Shown piece after piece: positions 24,917 to 34,153 of a DNA stretch of 64,000 nucleotides. The stretch is from assembly GCA_026706385.1 (NCBI GenBank), contig JAPOYV010000043.1:1-64000 (forward strand), written 5' to 3'. The stretch comes from Gammaproteobacteria bacterium (GTDB taxonomy: Bacteria > Pseudomonadota > Gammaproteobacteria > Pseudomonadales > Azotimanducaceae). Within the stretch, counting starts at the first letter, position 1, and each line of letters opens with the position of its first letter. The position numbers and the translations under genes are program-made. Below the pieces are notes generated by a model that was not told the origin of the DNA, searched no databases, and was given only the letters and a program-made list of their open reading frames with translations.

Positions 24917-27900
24917 CTAGGCCATCACCGCCGCCGCGTCTAGCATGTCGAGCATCCTCGCAAGGGCGTCCCAGTCCGTCGTCTGCGGGGTCGCAACGCC
25001 GTCGCGGAGGGTGACGAACAGCTCCGCCATACTCCGCCACTGCTTGTCCTTGATCCAGTTGCCCGCAAGGGCGTCGTCGACAGTGGCGATAGGCGGCACC
25101 GCCGCGCCAAGCGTGCCCTCGAGAAGACGGATCTGATCGACATCCAGGCGCTGGCCCCGCATGAGTTCGAGGACAATCTGTTCGCGTGCTCTGAACGGGT
25201 AGCGGGTGGCCTCCCGGCCCACCGCATCCCCGCCCTGCGCCACCGGCAGGCGTACGGCCTCGTCCCGGTTGATCGCCTCGGTCGAATGGTTGATCCCGCT
25301 CCCTGACCACCAGGGCTCGGCAGCGTCGCGCTTGCGTCGGGTGGCCCTCTGGTTCTCGACCGCCAGCACATCCTCCGCATCGTAGCCGACCCCCACTACC
25401 TCAGCGTCCCCGAAACGAACCGTCTTGCGATTGGCGGCCGCGTCGTCCCAGCTCCTGACCCCTTCGCTGCCAGGTGCCGAGCCGGGCATAAACGGGTTCC
25501 ACGCCTCGTTCGCCCCATCTAGCCGTTTGCGCGCGTAGATATTGGCGGTCATCAAGTCGTCGTCCGAATAGGGCCGCTGGGAAGCCCTTAGGTCCATGTA
25601 GTTGCCGATGTCGCCCTGGTGCGCGAGCGCCTCGTCCGTGCTCTCCGCCTGCGCTTGCTCTACCCAGACCCTCAACGTCCGCTCGTCGTCATCGGCGGGG
25701 TTCTGGTTGATGATCCGCCCCTCATCGAAATTGATCGGGCCCGGGTCGGCGTCCGGATTCTTGAGGATCCCGGCTGGCTGCTCGTCGGGTGCGCGGGCGA
25801 AGTCACCGTCGCCGACGCTGTCGTTGATGACGTCGCGGTTGCCCGGATAGTCGCCGTTGCTGAACTCGTCTTGGCCGTCGAGACCGTCCAGCGACGAGGT
25901 GAACGCCTGGCTGTCCATGCCGTCGCCGGCCGAGACCGGTGCCTCGCGGAGGTCCGGACGGGTAAAGTGCGAGGGCGCGAAGGTCGCGTCGCCCATTTCG
26001 GCGGCGGTCTTCTGGTAGGCCGGGTCGCTCATCACCTGGATCAGCTCGTCTTGGAACTGCGTATAGAGATCGGCCTGTTCGGGATTGGACATCCGCAAGT
26101 AGGCGATCTGGTCGCCGGACTCCTGGAGCGGATTCCGACCCTCCGTGAGCGCCAAGCGCATCTGCTGGTAGTAGATCATCTCCTGGCCGGCCGCGGTCAT
26201 GGCCACATCGTCGCCTAAGTCCGCCGCCTCCGTCATACGGCGCGCCGCGTCGTGCCGCTGGGACTGCATCCAGTCGGCGAGCTTGGCCTGATTGACGTGG
26301 TCGTCGAGCGGCTGAACCGCTCCCGTGGGCACGGCGGCAAACTCGTCCGCACGCTCGCCCAGGTCGACAAACGCGTTGTAGGTCTGCCGGTCCAGCGACT
26401 CCAGGTAGTTGCCCACCAGTCTGACCTGCTCCGCGTCCCCAGCGTCGACCGCCTGGTCGAGCATGGTCTGCAGGCTCCGCCGAATGTCCTCGTGGAAATT
26501 GTTCGGGAGCTGGTCGGCATCGCCGCCGAAGCGCAGAAACGCCTCGTACATGTCGGTCCTCAGACCCTCGATGGCGTCCGTGTAGGCGATGGTTCCGCGC
26601 CAGTTCGACGCCCGGCGATGGTCCATGTACTGCTTTTCGAGCGCGTCCATCGTCTGCGACCAGTCGAAGTCCTCGGGCAACGCATCGAGCGGCATGTTCG
26701 TGACGACGGCTCGGGTGTCGTCCGAGGCGGTCGCCACGCCCGCACCCGCGTCGACATCGGCCGCCCCCTGCATCGCCTGGTAGTCGCCTGCCAAGCTCAC
26801 CGTGGATGCACTCGCGCTCTCGTCAAGCGCGGCGGCCCCCCCGGTCCAGCCGGCGCCCGCGTCGTCCAACTGCGGCGTCACGAGATCGAGGACTTCGTCC
26901 AGCGCCGTCAGTTCATCGAGACGATCCCCCTGCCGGGCGTCGAAACCCAGCGGATTCAACGCCTCCATGTCCACGCCGTCCAAGTCCAGGACTTGGCGGA
27001 GATCGTCCATCAACGGCGGGCCGAGCGACGCTTCAAGGGGTTCGAACGCCAGACGGCCGGCGTCGGCGCGGAACGCCTCATCGACTTCGAGGTCGCCAAG
27101 GGCGTTGCCGCCGTCCCCGAGGACGTTCGCACCGTCCTCGGCAAAGCCCGGCGGCAGGGCCTCCGCACCCGCCAACTGCGAAACGGCGCCCGGGTTGGCG
27201 TCGTCCGCCACGGCCGCCCACTGGAAGTTCGACTCCAGGTAGCTCAGGGCCTCGGTCGCCTGGCGGTGTGCGTCCGAGCCGGGTTGGGCGGCACTCAGCA
27301 TGTTCTGCAATGCGACGCGCGGATCCCGCCCCGCACGGATCTCCGAGCTCGCCAGCATGTAGAGATCGATGTCCTCCTCCAGCACATCGATGATGCCGTT
27401 GATCCGCTTGTAGTACGCCGCCGCGTCTTCGTAGGCGACCGTCCGCGGATCGCCGGCCCCGTAGAGTTCCTCGGCTTGCCGACCCATTTGGTTGAGGAAC
27501 TCGATCGGGTCTTCGCCCATGTCCTCGGCGGCCTTGACCGCCACGAGAGCATCGATTTCGGCTTCCAGTTGGAGCATCCGGGCCTCTCCCCCTTCCGCGA
27601 TCTGGCCAGGCCATCGGATCTTGGCCATCTCGGCTTCGAGATCGGCACGGCGCGCGTCGTCGATGCCCAGCGCACTCGGATTGTCGATGATCTCCCCCGT
27701 GGGCTTGAACGGAATCGACTCCTGCAGACCGGCGGTTTCGCCCATGCGCAAGAGCCCGGCATCGGACGCGGTGTCGAGGGTGTCGACGCCTTCGGCGGGT
27801 CGTCGCAGTTCCTCCAGTTCCTCGAGACGCCCGGCAATCGCTGCATTGACCCGGTCGATGGGCGACGTCGCGACACCTTCAAACGCCTCGATCCGGTCCA

Positions 27901-28993
27901 TACGCGCCTCGATCAGGTCATCGAGTTCGCCAAGCGCCTTCGAAGACTCGAAACCGTCGGGCAGGCTCGCCGGCGGCAGATCGACCGCGCCCATGCCGCT
28001 GGGCGGCTGCGCCCCGTCCAGCCTGCCCGGCGACGGCAGGTCCAAACGGCCGACGGTCGTCAAGTCCTCCAGGTTCGACGCGGTGTCCTCGGCCCGGCGC
28101 AGGGCGGCGACGTTCTCCATTTCGTCCGCCGCGCCGGCGATGCGGCTCACGTCCTGGAAGTTGTCGACGCTCGCGCCGCTCCGAGCCATCGATCCGCCGA
28201 CGCCCGTCACCAGCAGCACGCCCTCGCCAGCGGCCATCGGCGCCGCCGGCGGCACTGGGGGCGCGGGTTCGCCGCCGCCGCCGCCACCGCCCGGCACCAG
28301 GTTGCGTACTCCCAGCGCCGTCTTCATCAGCGGTCTGAAGCCGAGCCGCTGGGTCAGGCACACCACCCCCGACCACACCGCCACACCCGCCGCGTGCAGC
28401 CCGGCCCCGTACTCCCGCTCGAAAAGCGTGCCGGCGATGTCGACCATCACCCCGTCCACCGCCGCCGTGCCCGGACGCTCCTCCATTCCGCACAAGCCGT
28501 TCAGCCAGGCATCCACCGGCGCGGTGATGCGCGCCCCGGCGCCGATCACCAGGTCGTCGCTCATCGCCGCGCCGACCATGAGGCCGCCGGTCCAGATGTC
28601 GGTCAGCGCCCCGCCCATCATGATGCCGTCCTCGCCCATGGCGCCCCCGGCCGTAAGCGACATGCGACCGTGGACGGTCGTTTCAAGCCTGGTCGCGGAG
28701 AGGTGCGCGGCATCCCCCACCGACTCCACCAACGGTCCCCGGACGAGGGCCTTCTCCTCCCCGGCGACGCTGTCGAGGAACGCCCCCACTTCGCCCGCCT
28801 TGACGCGGTTCGTCTCTCCCCGACGGGCGGCGTCGCCGGCACCGATCAGTCGTGTCGACTCCGCCCGCGTCTCGATGGCGAAGCGTTCGTCGGACGCGAC
28901 CGATGCGTCGAACGGCGACTCGTCCCAGTCGAGGGGCTGAGTCGCATCGAAGACGTCCGCTTCGGGCACCGAAGAGTCAACGGAATCCGTCAT
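24917..28993 (-). CDS. Giant T6SS-associated protein, candidate effector
   Basis: A 1358-residue acidic protein with no family I recognise over most of its length. Residues about 80-230 resemble two smaller proteins of this locus (see 40250 and 41275): VHGRMSLTAGGAMGEDGIMM, GGALTDIWTGG, then YGAGLHAAGVAVWSG. A Pro/Gly linker with a run of eight glycines follows. Residues 300-1350 are mainly acidic helical segments with TPR-like spacing and many Gln/Asp/Glu. The C-terminal 100 residues (REQIVLELMRGQRLDVDQIR, then a helix to the end) may be the active part. GAGGAGG precedes ATG 28993. Upstream VgrG-like and downstream DUF2169 genes suggest delivered cargo, by inference. Confidence 0.6.
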   Translation of the reverse strand: MTDSVDSSVPEADVFDATQPLDWDESPFDASVASDERFAIETRAESTRLIGAGDAARRGETNRVKAGEVGAFLDSVAGEEKALVRGPLVESVGDAAHLSATRLETTVHGRMSLTAGGAMGEDGIMMGGALTDIWTGGLMVGAAMSDDLVIGAGARITAPVDAWLNGLCGMEERPGTAAVDGVMVDIAGTLFEREYGAGLHAAGVAVWSGVVCLTQRLGFRPLMKTALGVRNLVPGGGGGGGEPAPPVPPAAPMAAGEGVLLVTGVGGSMARSGASVDNFQDVSRIAGAADEMENVAALRRAEDTASNLEDLTTVGRLDLPSPGRLDGAQPPSGMGAVDLPPASLPDGFESSKALGELDDLIEARMDRIEAFEGVATSPIDRVNAAIAGRLEELEELRRPAEGVDTLDTASDAGLLRMGETAGLQESIPFKPTGEIIDNPSALGIDDARRADLEAEMAKIRWPGQIAEGGEARMLQLEAEIDALVAVKAAEDMGEDPIEFLNQMGRQAEELYGAGDPRTVAYEDAAAYYKRINGIIDVLEEDIDLYMLASSEIRAGRDPRVALQNMLSAAQPGSDAHRQATEALSYLESNFQWAAVADDANPGAVSQLAGAEALPPGFAEDGANVLGDGGNALGDLEVDEAFRADAGRLAFEPLEASLGPPLMDDLRQVLDLDGVDMEALNPLGFDARQGDRLDELTALDEVLDLVTPQLDDAGAGWTGGAAALDESASASTVSLAGDYQAMQGAADVDAGAGVATASDDTRAVVTNMPLDALPEDFDWSQTMDALEKQYMDHRRASNWRGTIAYTDAIEGLRTDMYEAFLRFGGDADQLPNNFHEDIRRSLQTMLDQAVDAGDAEQVRLVGNYLESLDRQTYNAFVDLGERADEFAAVPTGAVQPLDDHVNQAKLADWMQSQRHDAARRMTEAADLGDDVAMTAAGQEMIYYQQMRLALTEGRNPLQESGDQIAYLRMSNPEQADLYTQFQDELIQVMSDPAYQKTAAEMGDATFAPSHFTRPDLREAPVSAGDGMDSQAFTSSLDGLDGQDEFSNGDYPGNRDVINDSVGDGDFARAPDEQPAGILKNPDADPGPINFDEGRIINQNPADDDERTLRVWVEQAQAESTDEALAHQGDIGNYMDLRASQRPYSDDDLMTANIYARKRLDGANEAWNPFMPGSAPGSEGVRSWDDAAANRKTVRFGDAEVVGVGYDAEDVLAVENQRATRRKRDAAEPWWSGSGINHSTEAINRDEAVRLPVAQGGDAVGREATRYPFRAREQIVLELMRGQRLDVDQIRLLEGTLGAAVPPIATVDDALAGNWIKDKQWRSMAELFVTLRDGVATPQTTDWDALARMLDMLDAAAVMA

Positions 28994-29067
28994 CGCTCCT
29001 CCTCATGGCCTACATCGCGCCGAGCACAGCGACATTGTTGCACGTCTGCCGATGCCGTGCCCGACCG

Positions 29068-29443
29068 CTATGCGGATTTCGACTCGATTTCGTCATCCAG
29101 GTCCTCGTCCGGGCGAAACAAGACGCCCCGCCACCCGACGTCCTGGCCTTCGCGCATCACGATGCCCACCGTCGCGCCGCGGACGGTCTCGCTGACGAAC
29201 CGGTCGTCGCGGTGGCAGAAGCCGACCACCTCCGCGTACAGGGGATTGACGACCGCGACCCGGCACCAATCGCCCTGACGGTGATCCGCGACGAACCCGT
29301 GCAGATTGCCGGCCCCGGGCACCACGGGCGCGATGGGCACCGGAGGCGCGTCGGCCGCTGCACCCGGGTCGCCGTCGGCGCCTTTGTTGACGAAGGGAAA
29401 CCGGACCGGAATCCGGCCCATCCGGTCACGCTCGATCAGCGTT
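29068..29443 (-). pseudogene. 3' part of the frameshifted VgrG-like gene
   Basis: This frame continues the VgrG-like protein of the next entry after a +1 frame change near 29441-29452. It encodes IERDRMGRIPVRFPFVNKG, then APVVPGAGNLHGFVADHRQG, CRVAVVNPLYAEVVGFCHRD and the acidic end. This is the OB-fold (gp5-like) part, co-linear with the intact paralogue at 30736-33387, whose matching stretch has exactly the same length if one base is skipped. Without the shift the upstream reading ends 17 bases later. It may be a true mutation, a sequencing error or, less likely, programmed frameshifting. Confidence 0.7.
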
Positions 29444-30697
29444 TCCCGGCGGCGACACGCCGTCGTCCACGATCCCGGACACGATCGCCGCGCCCTCTTC
29501 GTCCGGCAGTGCCGGCCGCCACGCCAGCCCGGTCTTCTCGAGGCCCGCCCGATTCCAGTAGCGTCCGTGCAGGCAGGCGTGCGACACGTCCGCCACCTGC
29601 CACCGACTCGCGCCGAAGAGCGAGGCGTACGCCCTGTCGTCGGCTTGTTCTGCTTCGTCGTCCTCCGCCGTGGCACCATCGAGCCGGACGACGCGACCCG
29701 GCAGGAACCCGGGTTGACAGGACGTGACCGTAGCCTGCACCTGGCGAAGCTGACGGTTCGAGCGCCGGAATCCGCCGCGCCGTATGGCGTCGTCGAGGCT
29801 CGCCTGCGCCTCCGTCATCACCGACCCCAACGCGCCCCCCGATCCGAACCGTCTCGCCCCGCCCCCGCTCAGATTGTCGAGCAGACCGCCGCGGACCGTT
29901 GCCGGCCGCGAGTTCACACCTAGATCCGAAAGCACCAGGTTGGTCGCGCTCGGATCCCGGTCCGGGTCGAAGGTCATGTCGATTCCGCCGTCGCGGTTCA
30001 GGCTAGTCGTCGACGGCGCACCGTCGCGCAGCCACAGGTGGAAGTGTCCCGAAGCGTCCCCGACCATCTCGAAACGCACGCCAAGTCGTCCGCAAACCCG
30101 GTTGAGCCAGTAGCCCATCGGTTCGCCCGCCGCGACCGCGTAGGGGACGTTTGCGGTCTCGATGCCCAGTTCCTCGTGAATCCCCACGGCGGGCAACCCG
30201 GGCAGGACGGGGCTCCACGTCGGCTGGCCGTCGCCGCCCGAGGCCGCCGACAGAATGCCGCCCACGATCCCCGCGAGCGGCCGGTCGACGTAGGACGCCC
30301 AGACCGGGCGCATGCGCAGGAAGCTCAACGGATCGCGAAAGCTCACCACGCAGAGCGCGTCGTCCGCTCCGCCGATCTGCGCGGAACCGGTGGCGTTCAC
30401 CGACGTGACCACGGAAGGCCAGCTCCGCACCGCAACCCCGGCGTGGTCCGGGTCCCCCGTGACCACGAGCTTCACCGTGATCGCCGTGCCCGGTACCAGG
30501 CCATCGTTCAAGACCGTCTGCAGAGCATCGCCGGGGTACACGACGCGCGGGTTGATCCGCACGGTCCCCAACCACCCGCCGCTGCGGTCTTCGCTCAGCA
30601 TCAACGCTAGCGCGGGTATGGCGACGTCCGACCGCGACGTGGCCAGCACGACGTCGAACTGCGTCGGTGTATCGGTGTCGTCTTGTCCGGTGGCCAT
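29426..30697 (-). CDS. VgrG-like spike protein (TssI), 5' part of a frameshifted gene
   Basis: A 423-residue product with the N-terminal gp27-like domains of a VgrG / phage late-control-D protein: RINPRVVYPGDALQTVL, FRDPLSFLRMRPVWASYVDR, then RGGLLDNLSGGGARRFGSG and CQPGFLPGRVVRLDG. It aligns domain for domain with the intact neighbour at 30736-33387. The frame stops at 29426 within the segment that should lead into the OB fold; the missing half lies in another frame directly after (previous entry). The start ATG 30697 has GGAG 8 bases upstream. Intact, it would be a second puncturing-tip protein loaded on Hcp. Confidence 0.75.
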   Translation of the reverse strand: MATGQDDTDTPTQFDVVLATSRSDVAIPALALMLSEDRSGGWLGTVRINPRVVYPGDALQTVLNDGLVPGTAITVKLVVTGDPDHAGVAVRSWPSVVTSVNATGSAQIGGADDALCVVSFRDPLSFLRMRPVWASYVDRPLAGIVGGILSAASGGDGQPTWSPVLPGLPAVGIHEELGIETANVPYAVAAGEPMGYWLNRVCGRLGVRFEMVGDASGHFHLWLRDGAPSTTSLNRDGGIDMTFDPDRDPSATNLVLSDLGVNSRPATVRGGLLDNLSGGGARRFGSGGALGSVMTEAQASLDDAIRRGGFRRSNRQLRQVQATVTSCQPGFLPGRVVRLDGATAEDDEAEQADDRAYASLFGASRWQVADVSHACLHGRYWNRAGLEKTGLAWRPALPDEEGAAIVSGIVDDGVSPPGNADRA

Positions 30698-30735
30698 GGC
30701 GCTGCTCCCGAACGGGTCCCTCAGGCGTCCCTACC

Positions 30736-33387
30736 CTATTGCGGCGGCGGATCACCGCTCGGCGGACCGCTGCCGCTCGGCGGACCACCGCTGGGTGGAT
30801 CATCGCTCGGCGGACCACCGCTGGGCGGATTACCGCTCTGCGGACCACCACTGGGTGGACCACCGCTGGGCGGACCACCGCTCGGCGGATCACCGCTGGG
30901 CGGACCACCGCTCGGCGGATCACCGCTCGGCGGGGGACTTCCCTGGGGCGGCTGGTCGGGCCGTCCGCCAATCGGCGCGGCGCCCGCGCTGCCCGGCGGC
31001 TGCTGGAGATCCTCCTGGCCAAGCCGCTCGCGGTCTTCGGCCGGTTGCCGGGGAGCATTCCCCGACTGCGTACTGCCCGGCGGCGGACTGCCTTGGGGCG
31101 CCTGGTCGGCCTGTCCGCCGATCGGCGGGCCGTCCTGGCTGCCCGGCCGCTGCTGGAGATCCTCGTGGCTAAGCCGCTCGCGGTCTTCGGCCGGTTGCTG
31201 GCGTACATTCCCCGACTGCGCGGACGGTCGCTGCGACGGCGTCTTCCCGGCCCCGTCGTCCGTCGTCTGCCCGGCCGCGGTCTGGTCATCGACGTCGGCG
31301 GTCTGACCTTCGGTCGCGTCGACGTCGTCATCGGCGTCGCCACCCGACCCGGTCGCCTGGTCGTCCATGTCCTCGGCCCGCCGGAACACGAAGCCGGACC
31401 ACGCCTGCGCGTAGTTGTGCTCCACGACGAGACCCGCGACCGATCGGCTCAAATCGTCGTTGATCCTGCGGTCGTCCCGGTACTGGAAACCGACGATCTC
31501 CGCGTTGAAGGGCGAGTGCACCGCCACCCGGCATGTGTCGCCGTGCCGATGCGCGACGATGAAGCCGTGCAGCGCCCCCGCCATCGGCTTGACCACGGGC
31601 AGGGATATCCGCGGCGGCCACCGGTCGACTGCCTCCTCCGCATCCGCACGAGCGGCCAGCACGTCGTCCGAGACGTCTTCGCCGTCACCGAAGATCTGGC
31701 CGTACTCCTCCTCCAGACTGCCGGCTTCGATGGCGGTGTCGTGGCGGTCGTCCCAGGCCTCCTGCAGTTGCCGGCGTTGCTGTTCGTCACGCAACGCCGC
31801 GCGGAGGTCGTCCGAGACCAGCTCGTCGCGGGAGGAGACGACGCCGTCCCGGTCGGCGTCCTGCCCGTCGAAGGCGCTCGCTTTCTGGAATGCCCCGTAG
31901 GCGATGGCGTTGTCGCGCTTCTCCTTGAGTTCCAGGCGCCGGTCGTTCTCGTCGACCGTGAGTTCGGCGTCGGCCTTGCCCGGGTACGGATCGTTGTATT
32001 CGCCGGCGTCGTACTTCGCCCGCTCCTCCTCCCACTGGGCGGCGTTGTCGGTGAATTCCCGAACCTGCGCGTCGTCGAAGTCGGCGAGCGTCACGCGCCC
32101 GTCGGAGTCCGCATCGGCCACCGCGACCTCGTCGGCCTCTTCGCCGAGGGGCGTTGGCGTGAACGGAAAGACGACCTTGATCCGCCCGAGCCGGTCGCGC
32201 GGGACCGGCTGGTGGAAGTCGAAGTCGTCGCCGCCGTCGACCATGGCGGAGACGTAGACCGGTGGCCGGTAGAACGGCAGATCGGGATGCCACGCCATGT
32301 CGCCACGAATCATGGTGGCGTCGTTGTCGTAGGTCGATCCGCGCAGCCGGTGCGTGACCGACGTCACCTGCCAATCCGTGAGTCCGTGAGTGGGACGGCT
32401 CAGCCGCACCAGCTCGCCCGGTCGGATGCCCGGCTGCCGGGAGAACGCCGTCAGCATGAGCATCTCCGAGTAGGTCCCCCGGGCCGCCCGGATCAACCGG
32501 CCGGTGGCTTCGTCGACATCGACCTCGGAGTCCGTCACCACCGCGCCCACCGCGCCGTGGCGCAGCAGCGGGCGCGCCGATCCCTTGGTCGGATCGTCGA
32601 GGAGACCGCCTCGGACCGCGGCGCCGGGAAACGCTGAGTGCCCCTGGATCATGATGGGCCCCATGGTGTCGGAGCTCGGCGGGTCGACGCCGTCGGGCGT
32701 GACCAGGGCCATCTCAAGGGGCAGCCGGCGCGGCTTCGCGTCGTTTAGGGTCAGGGTCAACCGGCCGTCGCCATGGCCGCGCAACTCCGCCCTGAGGCCC
32801 AATGTCGCCAGCACCTCGGCCAGCCAGTCGCCGAGCGTCTGGCCAGTGGCCAGGACATAGGGCAGCTTGTTCAGGGCATGGCGGTACTCGGCATCGATGC
32901 GCACCTGCGGCAGCGCCGGCAGGATGGGCGCCGTCGACGGTTTCCCGTCGCCCCCGGCAGCCAGCGAGAGCGCACCGCCAACGGCCTCCGCGACGGAGAC
33001 GCTGCGGTACGCGCCCCAGATGGGCTGCTCCGCGAGGTAGCTCACCGGGTCGAGAAGCCGGAGTTCGCATCCGGCACTGAACTCGTTGATCGGATACGGG
33101 CGCAGTCCGCTGACCACGCAAGGCCAGGTACGGACGTTCGTCCCGTGAAGCGTGCCGCCTTCGATCTCAAGGTCGACGGACATCGGCGCGCCGGCGACCA
33201 CGCCACTCGCCATCACGGCGCTCATCATGCCGCCCGGCGTCAACGGCTTGTCGCCGTTGTTGCCGACGACAACTCCCGTCCCGCTCCATCCCGTGCTGTA
33301 GCCTTCCTGGATGCCGAACGCTGACAAGCGGATCTCGACGTCCTGAGCGCGCAGGTGGTTCAGCGTTCCTCGATACTGCACGGCCAT
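30736..33387 (-). CDS. VgrG-like spike protein with EF-hand insertion and Pro/Ser/Gly tail
   Basis: An 883-residue VgrG / late-control-D-like protein, the spike at the head of the Hcp tube. Residues 1-390 form the gp27-like part (TPGGMMSAVMASGVVAG, LRLLDPVSYLAEQPIWGAYR). The OB fold starts with DRLGRIKVVFPF (about 400) and resumes with AGALHGFIVAHRHGDTCRVA (about 600). Between them lies an inserted region of about 190 residues with two EF-hand calcium loops, DADSDGRVTLAD (about 425) and DADRDGVVSSRD (about 510). After the OB fold come an acidic linker, a duplicated unit of about 46 residues and a tail of about 12 PPSGG/PPSGD units. No gp5-like needle repeat is seen. Starts at ATG 33387. Confidence 0.82.
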   Translation of the reverse strand: MAVQYRGTLNHLRAQDVEIRLSAFGIQEGYSTGWSGTGVVVGNNGDKPLTPGGMMSAVMASGVVAGAPMSVDLEIEGGTLHGTNVRTWPCVVSGLRPYPINEFSAGCELRLLDPVSYLAEQPIWGAYRSVSVAEAVGGALSLAAGGDGKPSTAPILPALPQVRIDAEYRHALNKLPYVLATGQTLGDWLAEVLATLGLRAELRGHGDGRLTLTLNDAKPRRLPLEMALVTPDGVDPPSSDTMGPIMIQGHSAFPGAAVRGGLLDDPTKGSARPLLRHGAVGAVVTDSEVDVDEATGRLIRAARGTYSEMLMLTAFSRQPGIRPGELVRLSRPTHGLTDWQVTSVTHRLRGSTYDNDATMIRGDMAWHPDLPFYRPPVYVSAMVDGGDDFDFHQPVPRDRLGRIKVVFPFTPTPLGEEADEVAVADADSDGRVTLADFDDAQVREFTDNAAQWEEERAKYDAGEYNDPYPGKADAELTVDENDRRLELKEKRDNAIAYGAFQKASAFDGQDADRDGVVSSRDELVSDDLRAALRDEQQRRQLQEAWDDRHDTAIEAGSLEEEYGQIFGDGEDVSDDVLAARADAEEAVDRWPPRISLPVVKPMAGALHGFIVAHRHGDTCRVAVHSPFNAEIVGFQYRDDRRINDDLSRSVAGLVVEHNYAQAWSGFVFRRAEDMDDQATGSGGDADDDVDATEGQTADVDDQTAAGQTTDDGAGKTPSQRPSAQSGNVRQQPAEDRERLSHEDLQQRPGSQDGPPIGGQADQAPQGSPPPGSTQSGNAPRQPAEDRERLGQEDLQQPPGSAGAAPIGGRPDQPPQGSPPPSGDPPSGGPPSGDPPSGGPPSGGPPSGGPQSGNPPSGGPPSDDPPSGGPPSGSGPPSGDPPPQ
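30739..30940 (-). repeat. 15-bp minisatellite encoding PPSGG/PPSGD units
   Basis: About 12 tandem 15-bp units (coding sense: five codons for Pro-Pro-Ser-Gly-Gly or -Asp, with variants PQSGN and PPSDD) form the 3' end of the VgrG-like gene. Just before it a unit of about 46 codons (QPAEDRERL...EDLQQ...) is present twice. Such repeats change copy number easily by slippage or recombination. Confidence 0.85.
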
Positions 33388-33603
33388 CTCAACGCACCGC
33401 CCCGTCGAGAGAGAACGTCAGACCTGCTGGTTCGTCTCGCGCGCGTCGTGTCCGACCCGTTACGGACGACGCGGTCACGACGCGCCGGTCATCCGCGAAA
33501 CGAGGCATCCGGTCACAGCGACCGCCCGGTACCTGCCCGACCGGGGCACAAGCCGCCCGGCCGGGCAAGTACACGCTCCCCGGCAGTGCCAGCCCGGTCG
33601 CCT

Positions 33604-34110
33604 CTAGGCGATGCTGACGTCCCTGGTCATGGTCGTCGTGTCGTAGCTCCCCGCAAGCGTGTCGGTCGCTACGCCGTTCGCGTAGACCTTGTGCTCCCAC
33701 TTGATTTCCTCGTAGTCGAGAACGATGAACTCAACGGGTTGGTCGGACGGTTGGCCCGTCGCCGGATCCACCGGAGTGTCCAGAAACACCTGCACGACCT
33801 TGACGGTCTTGAGCTTGACGATGTCGGCAGGTTGGATCTGCGCGCCCACCATCTTGATCCGGGTGATGGTCACGTCCGCGATGTTCAGAGACCTCGCGCA
33901 TGCTTCGCGCAACAACGGCGTGGCCGAGTCGATTTCGCGCTCGAGGACCACGCTGCCGTGCAGCGACGCACCGTCCGTCCGGTCCGTACCCTTGGCTACG
34001 ACAGGAAGGTCGATGCCGTGCGACATTCCCTGGCAGGTGATCTGCCCGGCGAAGTCCGTCAACGTTTCCTCGCCCGGGATGTTGGTCATTTCTACTGCGA
34101 AGTGAGACAC
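33604..34110 (-). CDS. hcp: Hcp tube protein 1 (TssD)
   Basis: A 168-residue protein of the Hcp family, which stacks as hexameric rings to form the T6SS inner tube. Visible features: the start FAVEMTNIPGEETLTDFAGQITCQGMSHGIDL, the SLHGSVVLEREIDSATPLL strand region and VEFIVLDYEEIKWEHKVY near the end, with the usual length. Starts at GTG 34110 with AAGGAG 9 bases upstream. Directly downstream of the second hcp gene (43 bases) and upstream of the VgrG-like gene. Confidence 0.85.
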   Translation of the reverse strand: MSHFAVEMTNIPGEETLTDFAGQITCQGMSHGIDLPVVAKGTDRTDGASLHGSVVLEREIDSATPLLREACARSLNIADVTITRIKMVGAQIQPADIVKLKTVKVVQVFLDTPVDPATGQPSDQPVEFIVLDYEEIKWEHKVYANGVATDTLAGSYDTTTMTRDVSIA

Positions 34111-34153
34111 CTGATTGCTCCTTTTTAACCTGTGTCGTGTCTAGCCTTGGGCC

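Noticed and set aside
26252-29278. 1008-residue plus-strand frame opposite the giant protein
   Set aside because: Arg/Val/His-rich composition typical of antisense shadow in high-GC DNA; the minus-strand frame has the ribosome site and operon fit.
30739-30940. CRISPR-like repeat array
   Set aside because: The repeat is a continuous 15-bp coding minisatellite without spacers.
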